Source: Microbacterium sp. AZCO (GTDB lineage Bacteria; Actinomycetota; Actinomycetes; Actinomycetales; Microbacteriaceae). Taken from it: a DNA stretch of 64,000 nt. How positions within the stretch are numbered: position 1 is the first letter of the stretch; each line of letters begins with the position of its first letter. This document shows, piece by piece, positions 45,470 to 53,676 of this stretch. Location: assembly GCF_039614715.1 (NCBI RefSeq), contig NZ_CP154857.1, positions 930,001 through 994,000 on the forward strand, given 5' to 3'. The position numbers were made by a program, and so were the translations under genes. The notes under the pieces were generated by a model, which was not told where the DNA came from, made no database searches, and saw nothing but the letters and a program-made list of their open reading frames with translations.

Positions 45470-45903
45470 TGTCGTTCGGACAGGCCGCGGGGCGCGGCGG
45501 GCGTCCCGGATTCGCCGTGGTGCGCGGCGAGGAGCCGTGTCCGTGCGGGAGCGGCCTGCGATTCGACGCGTGCTGCCGGCCGTTGCACGAGGGCGCGGCC
45601 GCGACGACGGCGGAGAGCCTGATGCGGTCGCGCTACTCGGCGTTCGTCGTCGGGAACGAGGATCACGTCGCCGGGACGTGGCATCCCGGAACCCGCCCGC
45701 CGTCGATCGACCTCGACGCGCGCCTGCGCTGGACCGGGCTCACCATCGTCGCGACGACCGGAGGCGGAGCCGGAGACCGGCGGGGCACCGTCGAGTTCCG
45801 CGCGTCGTGGCGCGACGGCGCGGACCGCGGCGTGCTGCACGAGACGAGCCGTTTCGTCTTCCAGTCCGACCGCTGGTGGTACCTCGACGGAGACGTGCGC
45901 TAG
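45469..45903 (+). CDS. YchJ-family (UPF0225) SEC-C protein
   Basis: 144 residues. An N-terminal SEC-C zinc motif (CPCGSGLRFDACCRPLHEG) is followed by the YchJ domain (AESLMRSRYSAFVVGNEDHVAGTWHPGTRP ... FVFQSDRWWYLDGD). Function unknown. It starts within the stop of the DksA-like gene (TGATG), so the two are translated together. Confidence 0.9.
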   Translation: MSFGQAAGRGGRPGFAVVRGEEPCPCGSGLRFDACCRPLHEGAAATTAESLMRSRYSAFVVGNEDHVAGTWHPGTRPPSIDLDARLRWTGLTIVATTGGGAGDRRGTVEFRASWRDGADRGVLHETSRFVFQSDRWWYLDGDVR

Positions 45904-45914
45904 CGATCCGGTGC

Positions 45915-45920
45915 CAGGAT
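45915..45920 (+). promoter_or_regulatory. -10-like hexamer upstream of the CDF gene
   Basis: CAGGAT ends seven bases before ATG 45928, the same spacing as the TANNNT promoters of the window. It covers the alternative ATG at 45919. Confidence 0.4.
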
Positions 45921-45927
45921 GGGGCGC

Positions 45928-46917
45928 ATGGCCCCGTCCCGTCCGTCGCCCGCCGTGTCCTCCCCGGACTCCGACGACGCGCAGTCCGAGTCCGTCCTCA
46001 CCGTGCTCGTGGCGCTCGCGGCCAACGCGCTCATCGCGGTCGCGAAGACCGTCGCCGCGATGCTCACCGGCTCCGCGTCGATGGTCGCGGAGGCCGCGCA
46101 CTCCTGGGCCGACACGGGCAACGAGGTGCTGCTCTGGATCGCGGGGCGCCGGTCGTCCCGGCCCGCCGATGAGCGGCATCCGCTCGGCTACGGACGCGAA
46201 GCGTACGTCTGGTCGCTCTTCGCCGCCTTCGGCCTGTTCGCGATCGGGTCCGTCATCTCCATCACGCACGGCGTGCAGGAGCTCATCACACCCGAGCCCG
46301 CCGATCTCTTCATCGTGTCGTACATCGTGCTCGGCATCGCCTTCGTCCTGGAGGGCATCTCGTTCCTGCGGGCACTCCGCCAGGCGCGGCAGCTGGCCCG
46401 CACGAGCGAGCACGATCTGCTCGAGTACGTCGTCCGCACCTCCGACCCGACGCTGCGCGCCGTCTTCTTCGAGGATGCCGGCGCCCTCGTCGGACTCGTC
46501 ATCGCGTTCGTCGGCATCTTCCTGCACCAGATCACGGGGTCGGCCGTGCCCGACGCGATCGGCTCGATCCTCGTCGGGGTGCTGCTGGGCGTCATCGCGA
46601 TCGGGCTCATCGTGCAGAACCGGCGCTTCCTCATCGGGGTCGCCGTCGACCCGCGCATCCGTTCGGCGGCGCTGCGCGGACTGCTCGAGCATCCGCAGAT
46701 CACGGCCGTCACCTACCTGCACATCGAGTACGTCGGGCCGGGCCGCGTCGTCATCGTCGCCGCCATCGACCTCGCCGGCGACGAGCTCGAGCACACCGTC
46801 GCCCGGCGCCTCAACGACCTCGAGGACGAGCTCGAGACGCAGCGGCGCGTCGCTCGCGCGATCCTCACCCTCTCGCGCCCCGGCGCGACCCCGCTCACCC
46901 CCGACGTCACGGTGTGA
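45928..46917 (+). CDS. Cation diffusion facilitator transporter
   Basis: Exports divalent metal ions (Zn, Co, Fe or Mn) in exchange for protons. The 329 residues contain six helices. Metal-site motifs occur in helix 2 (AEAAHSWADTGNE) and helix 5 (FFEDAGALVGLVI, Asp but no His-X3-Asp pair), followed by the cytoplasmic domain. Site composition makes zinc less certain. ATG 45928 is preferred to 45919 because of the CAGGAT hexamer. Confidence 0.88.
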   Translation: MAPSRPSPAVSSPDSDDAQSESVLTVLVALAANALIAVAKTVAAMLTGSASMVAEAAHSWADTGNEVLLWIAGRRSSRPADERHPLGYGREAYVWSLFAAFGLFAIGSVISITHGVQELITPEPADLFIVSYIVLGIAFVLEGISFLRALRQARQLARTSEHDLLEYVVRTSDPTLRAVFFEDAGALVGLVIAFVGIFLHQITGSAVPDAIGSILVGVLLGVIAIGLIVQNRRFLIGVAVDPRIRSAALRGLLEHPQITAVTYLHIEYVGPGRVVIVAAIDLAGDELEHTVARRLNDLEDELETQRRVARAILTLSRPGATPLTPDVTV

Positions 46918-46949
46918 CAACGCTCCGGTCGGGATGCGGCGTCCAAACC

Positions 46950-46955
46950 TAGACT
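46950..46955 (+). promoter_or_regulatory. -10 hexamer of leaderless mmuM promoter
   Basis: TAGACT ends six bases before ATG 46962. Confidence 0.6.
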
Positions 46956-46961
46956 GACGGG

Positions 46962-47894
46962 ATGGCGACCCTCGGCGAGGCACTCGCGGCCGGGCCGGTC
47001 GTGCTGGACGGCGGCCTCGGCACCCTGCTCGAGGCACGCGGCAACGATCTGTCGTCGTCGCTGTGGTCGGCGCAGCTGCTGCTCGACAAGCCGGCCGAGA
47101 TCCGCCAGGCGCACGAGGAGTTCTTCGCCGCCGGCGCCCGCATCGCCATCACCGCGTCGTATCAGGTGAGCTACGAGGCGCTCGAGACCGAGGGGCTCGA
47201 CCCGCGCGCCGTCGACCTCCTCCTCATCCGCAGCGTGCAGCTCGCGCGTGCGGCGCGGCACGGTGCGGGACTCGACGGGCAGGCGTGGGTCGCGGCATCC
47301 GTCGGTCCCTACGGGGCGTCCCTCGCCGACGGCAGCGAGTACACGGGCGACTACGGGCTGACGGTCGCCGAGCTGCGCGCCTGGCATCGTCCGCGTCTGC
47401 AGGCCCTCGCGGCGGCGGATCCCGACATCCTCGCGATCGAGACGATTCCGTCCCTCGCCGAGGTCGAGGCGATCACCGCGGAGCTGCGCGGCCTCGGCGT
47501 GCCCGCGTGGCTGAGCGTCACGGTCCAGGGCGGGCGGCTGCGCTCGGGCGACGACCTGGCCGCCGCCTTCGCCGTCGCGGCGGCCGCGCCCGAGATCGTC
47601 GCCGTGGGGGTCAACTGCTGCGATGCCGACGACGTCGCGCCCGCGCTCGCCGTGGCCCGCTCGGTGACCGCCAAGCCCCTCGTCGCCTATCCCAACAGCG
47701 GGGAGAGCTGGGATGCCGAGCACCGCGCCTGGTCCGGCATGGGCGAGCCGCTGCACAGCCACGTCGGCGAGTGGCTCGCGGCGGGCGCGCGGCTCGTGGG
47801 TGGATGCTGCCGCGTCGGCCCGTCGCAGATCCGCGACGTGGCGACCGCCGTCGCCGCGGAACCCGCACGGGAGCAGACCGAGCCGCTACGCTGA
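46962..47894 (+). CDS. mmuM: Homocysteine S-methyltransferase
   Basis: Methylates homocysteine to methionine using S-methylmethionine or a similar donor. The 310-residue protein has the zinc-ligand cysteines in VGVNCCDADD and VGGCCRVGPSQI, plus VLDGGLGTLLEARG at the N-terminus. It is followed 25 bases later by an amino acid permease, the classic mmuP-mmuM pairing in reverse order, which supports S-methylmethionine use. Confidence 0.92.
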   Translation: MATLGEALAAGPVVLDGGLGTLLEARGNDLSSSLWSAQLLLDKPAEIRQAHEEFFAAGARIAITASYQVSYEALETEGLDPRAVDLLLIRSVQLARAARHGAGLDGQAWVAASVGPYGASLADGSEYTGDYGLTVAELRAWHRPRLQALAAADPDILAIETIPSLAEVEAITAELRGLGVPAWLSVTVQGGRLRSGDDLAAAFAVAAAAPEIVAVGVNCCDADDVAPALAVARSVTAKPLVAYPNSGESWDAEHRAWSGMGEPLHSHVGEWLAAGARLVGGCCRVGPSQIRDVATAVAAEPAREQTEPLR

Positions 47895-47919
47895 CGACAC
47901 CGCGAGGAAGGGGTGCCGG

Positions 47920-49350
47920 GTGGGTCTTCGTCAGCAGGTGCTCCGGCGCAAGCCGATCGTCCCGCCCACCGCGACGCCCGGAGGGCTCGCGCGCAAGCTG
48001 ACGACGTTCCAGCTCACGATGCTCGGCGTCGGCGCGACCGTCGGCACGGGGATCTTCTTCGTCATGCACGAGGCCGTCCCGCTCGCCGGGCCCGCCGTGC
48101 TCCTGTCCTTCCTCCTCGCCGGCGTCGCGGCGGGGCTCTCCGCCCTCTGCTACGCCGAGATGGCGTCCGCCGTGCCCGTGTCCGGCTCGACGTACTCGTA
48201 CGCCTACGCGACGATGGGCGAGATCGTCGCGATGGGCGTCGCCGCCTGTCTCGTGCTCGAGTACGGCGTCTCGACCGCCGCCGTCGCATCGGGATGGAGC
48301 GGCTACCTCAACCTGCTGCTGTCCGACGTGATCGGCTGGCGCCTGCCGCCCGAGCTGAGCTCCGCGCCCGCGGAGGGCGGCATCCTGAACCTCCCCGCCG
48401 TCGTGCTCGTGGGCCTCTGCGCACTGCTGCTCATCCGCGGCACACGCGAATCGGCGGTCGTCAACGTGGTCATGGTGATCATCAAGCTCGGCGTGCTCGT
48501 GATGTTCGGCGCCATCGCCTTCACCGCCTTCAACGCCGACCACTTCGCCGACTTCGCGCCCCACGGGGCCGCGGGCGTCACGGCGGCGGCGGGCACCATC
48601 TTCTTCACCTTCATCGGCCTCGACGCCGTCTCGACCGCGGGCGACGAGGTGCGCGATCCGCAGCGCGCGCTGCCCCGCGCGATCCTCAGTGCGCTCGCCG
48701 TCGTCGTCGCCGTCTACCTCTTCGTCGCGGTCGCGGCGCTCGGCACGCAGCCCTGGCAGGACTTCTCCGACCCCGCGCAGCAGGAGGCCGGGCTCGCCGT
48801 CATCCTGCAGGACGTCGTCGGGGCGACCTGGCCGGGCACGGTGCTCGCGGCGGGTGCCGTCATCTCGATCTTCTCGGTGACGCTCGTGACCCTCTTCGGC
48901 CAGACGCGCATCCTCTTCACGATCGGGCGCGACGGCCTGCTGCCGAAGGCGTTCGCCCGCGTCAACCCGCGCACGCACACGCCGGAGTTCGCCACCGTCG
49001 TCGTCGCGATCGTCGTCGCGGCGCTGGCCGGGTTCGTGCCGCTCTCGAACCTGTGGGACCTCGTGTCGGTCGGAACGCTCGTGGCCTTCATCGTCGTCTC
49101 CATCGGCGTCATCGTGCTGCGCCGGACGCGCCCCGATCTGCCGCGCGGCTTCCGCGTGCCGCTGTACCCCGTCGTGCCGATCCTCTCGGTGCTCACCTGC
49201 CTGTACGTCATGTCGGGCCTCCCGCCGACGACGTTCCTCTGGTTCCTCGTGTGGCTCGCCGTCGTGCTCGGCTTCTACCTGCTGTGGGGCCGCCACCACG
49301 CGACGCTCGCCGATCCTGTCGCCGAGGCCCGCGAGGAGGCGGGGGAGTAG
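47920..49350 (+). CDS. APC-family cationic-type amino acid permease
   Basis: 476 residues, about twelve membrane segments. GVGATVGTGIFFVMHEAVPLAGPAV, YAEMASAVPVSGSTYSYAYATMGE and FFTFIGLDAVSTAGDEVRDPQR place it in the CAT-like branch of the APC family. Adjacent mmuM suggests it may take up S-methylmethionine or another amino acid. GTG 47920 follows GAGGAAGGGG; no ATG is available near the conserved N-terminus. Confidence 0.88.
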   Translation: MGLRQQVLRRKPIVPPTATPGGLARKLTTFQLTMLGVGATVGTGIFFVMHEAVPLAGPAVLLSFLLAGVAAGLSALCYAEMASAVPVSGSTYSYAYATMGEIVAMGVAACLVLEYGVSTAAVASGWSGYLNLLLSDVIGWRLPPELSSAPAEGGILNLPAVVLVGLCALLLIRGTRESAVVNVVMVIIKLGVLVMFGAIAFTAFNADHFADFAPHGAAGVTAAAGTIFFTFIGLDAVSTAGDEVRDPQRALPRAILSALAVVVAVYLFVAVAALGTQPWQDFSDPAQQEAGLAVILQDVVGATWPGTVLAAGAVISIFSVTLVTLFGQTRILFTIGRDGLLPKAFARVNPRTHTPEFATVVVAIVVAALAGFVPLSNLWDLVSVGTLVAFIVVSIGVIVLRRTRPDLPRGFRVPLYPVVPILSVLTCLYVMSGLPPTTFLWFLVWLAVVLGFYLLWGRHHATLADPVAEAREEAGE

Positions 49351-49393
49351 GCCCCGAGGGAATCAGCGCGACCCCCGGGGCGTTCTTCGAGAC

Positions 49394-50491
49394 ATGATCC
49401 CCGCATCCGTCGACGTCGTCGTGATCGGCGCGGGACAGGCGGGACTCTCCGCCGCGTACCACCTGCAGCGCCGCGGCTTCGTGCCGGTCGGCCGCGCCGC
49501 CGAGGGTGACGAGACGTTCGTCGTCCTCGACGGGAACGATGCGCCCGGCGGGGCCTGGCAGCACCGCTGGGAGTCGCTGCGCATGGCGACGGTGAACGGC
49601 ATCCACGAGCTGCCCGGGTTCCCGGTGCCGCCCGCCGACCCGCGGGCCGCCAGTCGGGACGTGCTGCCGGAGTACTTCGCGGAGTACGAGGCGAGGTTCG
49701 CGCTCGAGGTGCAGCGGCCCGTCTCGGTGCGCGCCGTGCGGCGCGCCGACGACGATCCGGACGGCCGGCTCCTCGTCGAGACCGACAGGGGCGCGTGGGC
49801 CGCGCGCGACGTCATCAACGCGACCGGCACGTGGACGCGCCCGTTCTGGCCGCGGTACCCGGGTCAGGAGCGGTTCCGCGGGCGGCAGCTGCACGTCGCC
49901 GACTACGTCTCCGCCGACGAGTTCGCGGGCCGGCGGGTCGTGATCGTCGGCGCCGGCATCTCGGCCATCCAGCTCCTCGACGAGATCTCGCACGTCGCCG
50001 ACACCTTCTGGGTGACGCGCCGTGAACCGGAATGGGTCGAGGAGGACTTCGACGTCCCCGCGCGCGTCGCCGCGATCGCGGGGGTGGAGGCGCGCGTGCG
50101 CGAAGGCCTCCCGCCCGGGAGCGTCATCTCCGTGACGGGCATGCACTGGACGCCGTGGGCGCGGGCGGCCGAGGCGCGGGGCGTGCTGGTGCGGCATCCG
50201 ATGTTCGCTGCGATCGAGGAGGATGGCGTGCGGATGCCGGACGGCTCGTTCGAGCCCGCCGACGTCATCCTGTGGGCGACGGGATTCCGCGCGGCGATCG
50301 ACCACCTCGCACCCCTGCGGCTGCGCACGCCGCAGGGCGGCATCCGCGTCGCGAACGGCCGTGCCCTCGACGAGCCGCGGCTCTTCCTGATCGGCTACGG
50401 GCCGTCGCAGTCGACGGTCGGCGCGAACCGCGCGGGGCGCGACGCCGTGCGGGCGATCGTCGCAGACCGCGCGGAACGGGCGGCGGCCTGA
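49394..50491 (+). CDS. FAD-dependent monooxygenase-like oxidoreductase
   Basis: 365 residues. Two dinucleotide folds are seen: FAD at VVVIGAGQAGLSAAYHLQRRG (about 9-29) and NADPH at VVIVGAGISAIQLLDE (about 179-194). DVINATGTW and the C-terminal DVILWATGFR are the usual ATG motifs of flavin monooxygenases and thioredoxin-reductase-like proteins. The FMO fingerprint is incomplete, so the substrate is open. It stands alone on +, converging on the MBL gene. Confidence 0.85.
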   Translation: MIPASVDVVVIGAGQAGLSAAYHLQRRGFVPVGRAAEGDETFVVLDGNDAPGGAWQHRWESLRMATVNGIHELPGFPVPPADPRAASRDVLPEYFAEYEARFALEVQRPVSVRAVRRADDDPDGRLLVETDRGAWAARDVINATGTWTRPFWPRYPGQERFRGRQLHVADYVSADEFAGRRVVIVGAGISAIQLLDEISHVADTFWVTRREPEWVEEDFDVPARVAAIAGVEARVREGLPPGSVISVTGMHWTPWARAAEARGVLVRHPMFAAIEEDGVRMPDGSFEPADVILWATGFRAAIDHLAPLRLRTPQGGIRVANGRALDEPRLFLIGYGPSQSTVGANRAGRDAVRAIVADRAERAAA

Positions 50492-50501
50492 GGGTTCGGC
50501 C

Positions 50502-51209
50502 TCACGCCGCGCGCACGGCGCTCGCGACCTCCGCCGGTGAGCCGCGCCACGGGGCGCCGTGTCCCGGGAGCACCCACGACGCCGTCAGCGCGCTGAGGTG
50601 GTCGAGGGATGCCGAGGCCTCGGCCGGCTCGTCGGTGAAGGGTGCCGGCTGCAGGCCCTGCCGACCCGTCAGCACGTTGCGCGTCGTGAGGGCGTCGCCG
50701 ACGAAGACGGCGTCCGCGATCGGCACGTGGACGGCGATGCTGCCGGGTGAGTGCCCCGGCATCCCGACGATCACGGGTGAACCCGGCAGGTCGAGCACGT
50801 CGCCGTCGTGCACCTCGACGACCTCCTCGACGTGCGCCGTGCGGACGGCGTTCTTGCGCAGGGCATAGGCGAAGAAGCCCAGGGTCGGTCCGATCCTCAT
50901 CGGACCCATCCGCGTCTTCGGCGCCTCGCCCGTCCGCGCGCGGTGCGCGTCGGCGGCGTGCACGTAGACCGGCACGCCGTGCTCACGGCGCAGTCGTTCG
51001 GCGAACCCGATGTGGTCGCTGTCGCCGTGCGTGAGGATGAGGCCGCGGATGTCCGCGCGGGTCTTGCCGATCGCGGCGAGCTCGCGCTCCAGGTCGTGCC
51101 AATGGCCGGGCAGTCCCGCGTCGATGAGCGTGATCCCCTCGTCGGTGTCGATCAGGTACGACGCGACGATGTCGTTGCCGAGGCGGTGCAGGTGCGGTGC
51201 GAGCTTCAT
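50502..51209 (-). CDS. MBL-fold metallo-hydrolase
   Basis: 235-residue binuclear zinc hydrolase with the motif LTHGDSDHIGF, later ligands MPGHSPGSIAV, FVGDALTTRN and a C-terminal LPGHGAPW. The closest types are glyoxalase II or lactonase-like enzymes; the substrate is unknown. ATG 51209 follows AAGGAGTG. It diverges from a TetR regulator with shared ATGGCTA repeats in the promoter region. Confidence 0.9.
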   Translation of the reverse strand: MKLAPHLHRLGNDIVASYLIDTDEGITLIDAGLPGHWHDLERELAAIGKTRADIRGLILTHGDSDHIGFAERLRREHGVPVYVHAADAHRARTGEAPKTRMGPMRIGPTLGFFAYALRKNAVRTAHVEEVVEVHDGDVLDLPGSPVIVGMPGHSPGSIAVHVPIADAVFVGDALTTRNVLTGRQGLQPAPFTDEPAEASASLDHLSALTASWVLPGHGAPWRGSPAEVASAVRAA

Positions 51210-51233
51210 GGGATCACTCCTTGTGTGCTGGTG

Positions 51234-51276
51234 ATGGCTACGATAGGTAGCTATGATGGCTACTGTCAATAGCCAT
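51234..51276. promoter_or_regulatory. TetR operator region
   Basis: ATGGCTA occurs at 51234-51240 and 51256-51262, and its complement TAGCCAT at 51270-51276. The last two form a perfect inverted repeat with a seven-base spacer, lying over the TATGAT hexamer (51252-51257) and inferred start of the regulator gene. Confidence 0.65.
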
Positions 51277-51285
51277 GGAGGTCGG

Positions 51286-51813
51286 ATGCCCACGCCGGAT
51301 CGCACATCGCTCGCCGAGATCGTCGGCGCGGGTCAGGAGCTGCTCGAAGACGGCGGACCGGCCCGCCTCACGATGCAGAGCGTCGCCGAGCGCGTCGGGG
51401 TGCGCGCGCCGTCGCTGTACAAGCGCGTGCGGGACCGCGACGCACTCCTGGCCGCCGTCGTGGCGGCGACCCTCGACGAGCTGACCCGACGGCTCGCGGC
51501 ATCGGACGGGTCTCTCGAGGGCCTTGCGCGGGCCTACCGCGCCTTCGCGCGGGAGCGGCCGGAAGGGTTCCGCCTGCTCTTCTCCTCGACACCGCCGCAG
51601 GACGCCCTCGACCGGTCGTCCGCCGCGATCCTCGAGAGCGTGCGCGGGTTCGTCGGCGACGACCGTGCCCTGGAAGCCGCCCGCCTCGTCGTCGCCTGGG
51701 CGACCGGGTTCCTGCAGATGGAGCTCGCGGGCGCCTTCCGGCTGGGCGGCGACCTCGACGACGCCTTCGCCTTCGGGCTCGCGACGCTCCGCCGGGGGCT
51801 CGAGGCCTCCTGA
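51286..51813 (+). CDS. TetR-family transcriptional regulator
   Basis: 175 residues. N-terminal helix-turn-helix (LTMQSVAERVGVRAPSLYKRVRDRDALLAAVV) and a TetR_C-like ligand domain rich in Arg and Ala. ATG 51286 follows GGAGG at 51277-51281; an in-frame ATG at 51253 would lie inside the promoter. Probably represses itself and the divergent MBL gene. Confidence 0.9.
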   Translation: MPTPDRTSLAEIVGAGQELLEDGGPARLTMQSVAERVGVRAPSLYKRVRDRDALLAAVVAATLDELTRRLAASDGSLEGLARAYRAFARERPEGFRLLFSSTPPQDALDRSSAAILESVRGFVGDDRALEAARLVVAWATGFLQMELAGAFRLGGDLDDAFAFGLATLRRGLEAS

Positions 51814-51848
51814 CGTCCCGGCGGCGAGCGCGCCCCCCGCGCGCGATG

Positions 51849-52565
51849 CTACGCGGCGAGCCTGTCGAGGGTTTCCTGCAGGCGGTCGATCTTGGCCTCG
51901 AGAGTGCGGATGTGCCGCACCTGCGCGGCATCCCTCTCCTCATCGTGCACTTCGACGCGCTCGACGATCCACGACGCGATGGTGGCCGTCACGACACCGA
52001 GCAGGGCGATGCCGCCGATCATGAGGCCGACCGCGATCGCACGGCCCGCCGCCGACACCGGCGTCACGTCGCCGTAGCCCACGGTCGTCATCGTCACGAA
52101 CGCCCACCAGATCGCGTCGCCGAATGTCGTGATGGTCGAGTCCGGCACGCCGCGCTCGGCATCCAGTTCGGCGAGTGCCGCGACGAAGACGAGCAGGCTG
52201 GCCGCGCCGGCCGCGTACACCGAGATGCGCCCGCGGATGGCCCGGCCGGCGGTGCGCTGCAGCACCGCGAGCAGCGTCACGAGCCGCAGGATGCGCAGCG
52301 GCCGCAGCATCGGCAGCACGACGATCGCGAGGTCGAACAGGTGCGTGTAGAACCATCGCCATCGGGTGTGGTGCGGCACGAGCACGAGGTTCGCGACATA
52401 GTCGAGCACGAACGCGCCCCACGTGACCCACAGCACGAACTCGGCCACCATGCTCGCCGGGCCCTGGAGGTCGGCGATGACCTCCCACGCGTAGGCGATG
52501 AGGAACAGGATCGACGCGATGATGAGCGGCCACTCGGTGAGTTCCCGCCAGCGCTGCTGAGTCAT
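51849..52565 (-). CDS. Voltage-gated-type potassium channel
   Basis: 238 residues, the size of a one-domain ion transporter. Six hydrophobic segments are seen; the S4-like segment is short of charge (LRPLRILRLVTLL). The pore loop carries the K+ selectivity filter TVGYGD at residues 161-166. A C-terminal coiled coil (RHIRTLEAKIDRLQETLDRL) probably assembles the tetramer. ATG 52565 follows TAATGT by six bases. Confidence 0.92.
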   Translation of the reverse strand: MTQQRWRELTEWPLIIASILFLIAYAWEVIADLQGPASMVAEFVLWVTWGAFVLDYVANLVLVPHHTRWRWFYTHLFDLAIVVLPMLRPLRILRLVTLLAVLQRTAGRAIRGRISVYAAGAASLLVFVAALAELDAERGVPDSTITTFGDAIWWAFVTMTTVGYGDVTPVSAAGRAIAVGLMIGGIALLGVVTATIASWIVERVEVHDEERDAAQVRHIRTLEAKIDRLQETLDRLAA

Positions 52566-52571
52566 GCGATG

Positions 52572-52577
52572 ACATTA
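52572..52577 (-). promoter_or_regulatory. -10 hexamer of leaderless channel promoter
   Basis: Reads TAATGT on the minus strand, six bases before ATG 52565. Confidence 0.6.
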
Positions 52578-52598
52578 GGGCTCACCGTGCCCGCCGCG

Positions 52599-52892
52599 TC
52601 AGTCGTCGCTGGAGTGCAGGCGCCGACGCGCGGAGAGGAGGGTGATCTCGGGATGGTCCAGCACGAGCCCCTCCGCGCGGTCGAGCACGTGGCGCACATG
52701 ACCGGGATCACCCGAGACGACGGCCACGGCGATGGCGGTGCGCCGGTGGAGGTCCTGCAGCCCGGTCTCGGCGACCGAGCCCTCGGTGTGCCGTCGGATC
52801 TCGGCGATGAGCGGACGGATGACGTGCCGCTTCTCCTTGAGCGAGTGCACGTCGCCCAGGAGGATGTCGAACTCGATCCAGCCCACCCACAT
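52599..52892 (-). CDS. DUF503 family protein
   Basis: 97-residue protein of unknown function. The family pattern is clear: GWIEFDILLGDVHSLKEKRHVIRPLIAEIRR at the start and AVAVVSGDPGHVRHVLDRA in the middle. DUF503 genes often lie beside rbfA/infB, which is not the case here. GAAGAT lies six bases before the ATG and may be a -10. Confidence 0.9.
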   Translation of the reverse strand: MWVGWIEFDILLGDVHSLKEKRHVIRPLIAEIRRHTEGSVAETGLQDLHRRTAIAVAVVSGDPGHVRHVLDRAEGLVLDHPEITLLSARRRLHSSDD

Positions 52893-52999
52893 GTCTCGAT
52901 CTTCTCGCGCCTCGGGTCAGATCGGGGCCTGCCGCGCAACCCCTTCGGGTCACCGGGCCGCCGCGAATAGCCTGAACCCCGACCCGGAAGGAATCCCTC

Positions 53000-53656
53000 A
53001 TGGCGCGCATCCTCATCTTCGGCGGACACGGCAAGGTCGCCCTTCACCTCGAGCGCATCCTCGCGGAGCGCGGCGACACTGTCACCGGCGTCATCCGCAA
53101 CCCGGAGCACCAGGAGGACGTGCTGGCCACGGGTGCGCAGTATCTCCTCGCCGACGTCGAGACGTTCGACCTCGACCAGCTCACGAACCTCGTCGCGGGC
53201 AACGACGCCGTGGTCTGGTCGGCCGGCGCGGGCGGCGGGAACCCCTCGCGCACCTACGCCGTCGATCGGGACGCGGCGATCAGATCGATGGATGCCGCGT
53301 CCGCCGCGGATGTGCGGCGCTACCTCATGGTGTCGTGGCTGGGCTCGCGCCCGGATCACGGCATCCCGGAGAACGATTCGTTCTTCCCCTACGCCGATGC
53401 GAAGCTCGCGGCCGACGAGCATCTGCGCGCCACCGAGCTCGACTGGACGATCCTCGCGCCGGGCACTCTCACGCTCGATCCTCCGACGGGCCGTGTCCAG
53501 CTCGACCCCGAGGGGCGGGGAGAGGTGACGCGCGCCGACGTCGCCGCCGTGATCGCCGCCGCGCTCGACGATCCCGCCGCGACGATCGGTCGGACGATCC
53601 GCTTCGGCAACGGCGACGTCCCGATCGAGGAGGTGCTGCGGGCACGGGCATCCTGA
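53000..53656 (+). CDS. NmrA-like SDR family protein
   Basis: 218-residue atypical short-chain dehydrogenase. The NAD(P)-binding motif GGHGKVALHLERIL is at residues 8-21 and VIRNPEH follows the second strand. The Tyr-X3-Lys pair is present as FPYADAKLAAD. It may be a redox or NADPH sensor, not a catalyst. ATG 53000 follows GGAAGGAA. An alcohol dehydrogenase follows 20 bases downstream with its own promoter. Confidence 0.87.
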   Translation: MARILIFGGHGKVALHLERILAERGDTVTGVIRNPEHQEDVLATGAQYLLADVETFDLDQLTNLVAGNDAVVWSAGAGGGNPSRTYAVDRDAAIRSMDAASAADVRRYLMVSWLGSRPDHGIPENDSFFPYADAKLAADEHLRATELDWTILAPGTLTLDPPTGRVQLDPEGRGEVTRADVAAVIAAALDDPAATIGRTIRFGNGDVPIEEVLRARAS

Positions 53657-53664
53657 ACCGCCCG

Positions 53665-53670
53665 TAGGCT
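53665..53670 (+). promoter_or_regulatory. -10 hexamer of leaderless dehydrogenase promoter
   Basis: TAGGCT ends six bases before ATG 53677. Confidence 0.6.
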
Positions 53671-53676
53671 CGAATC

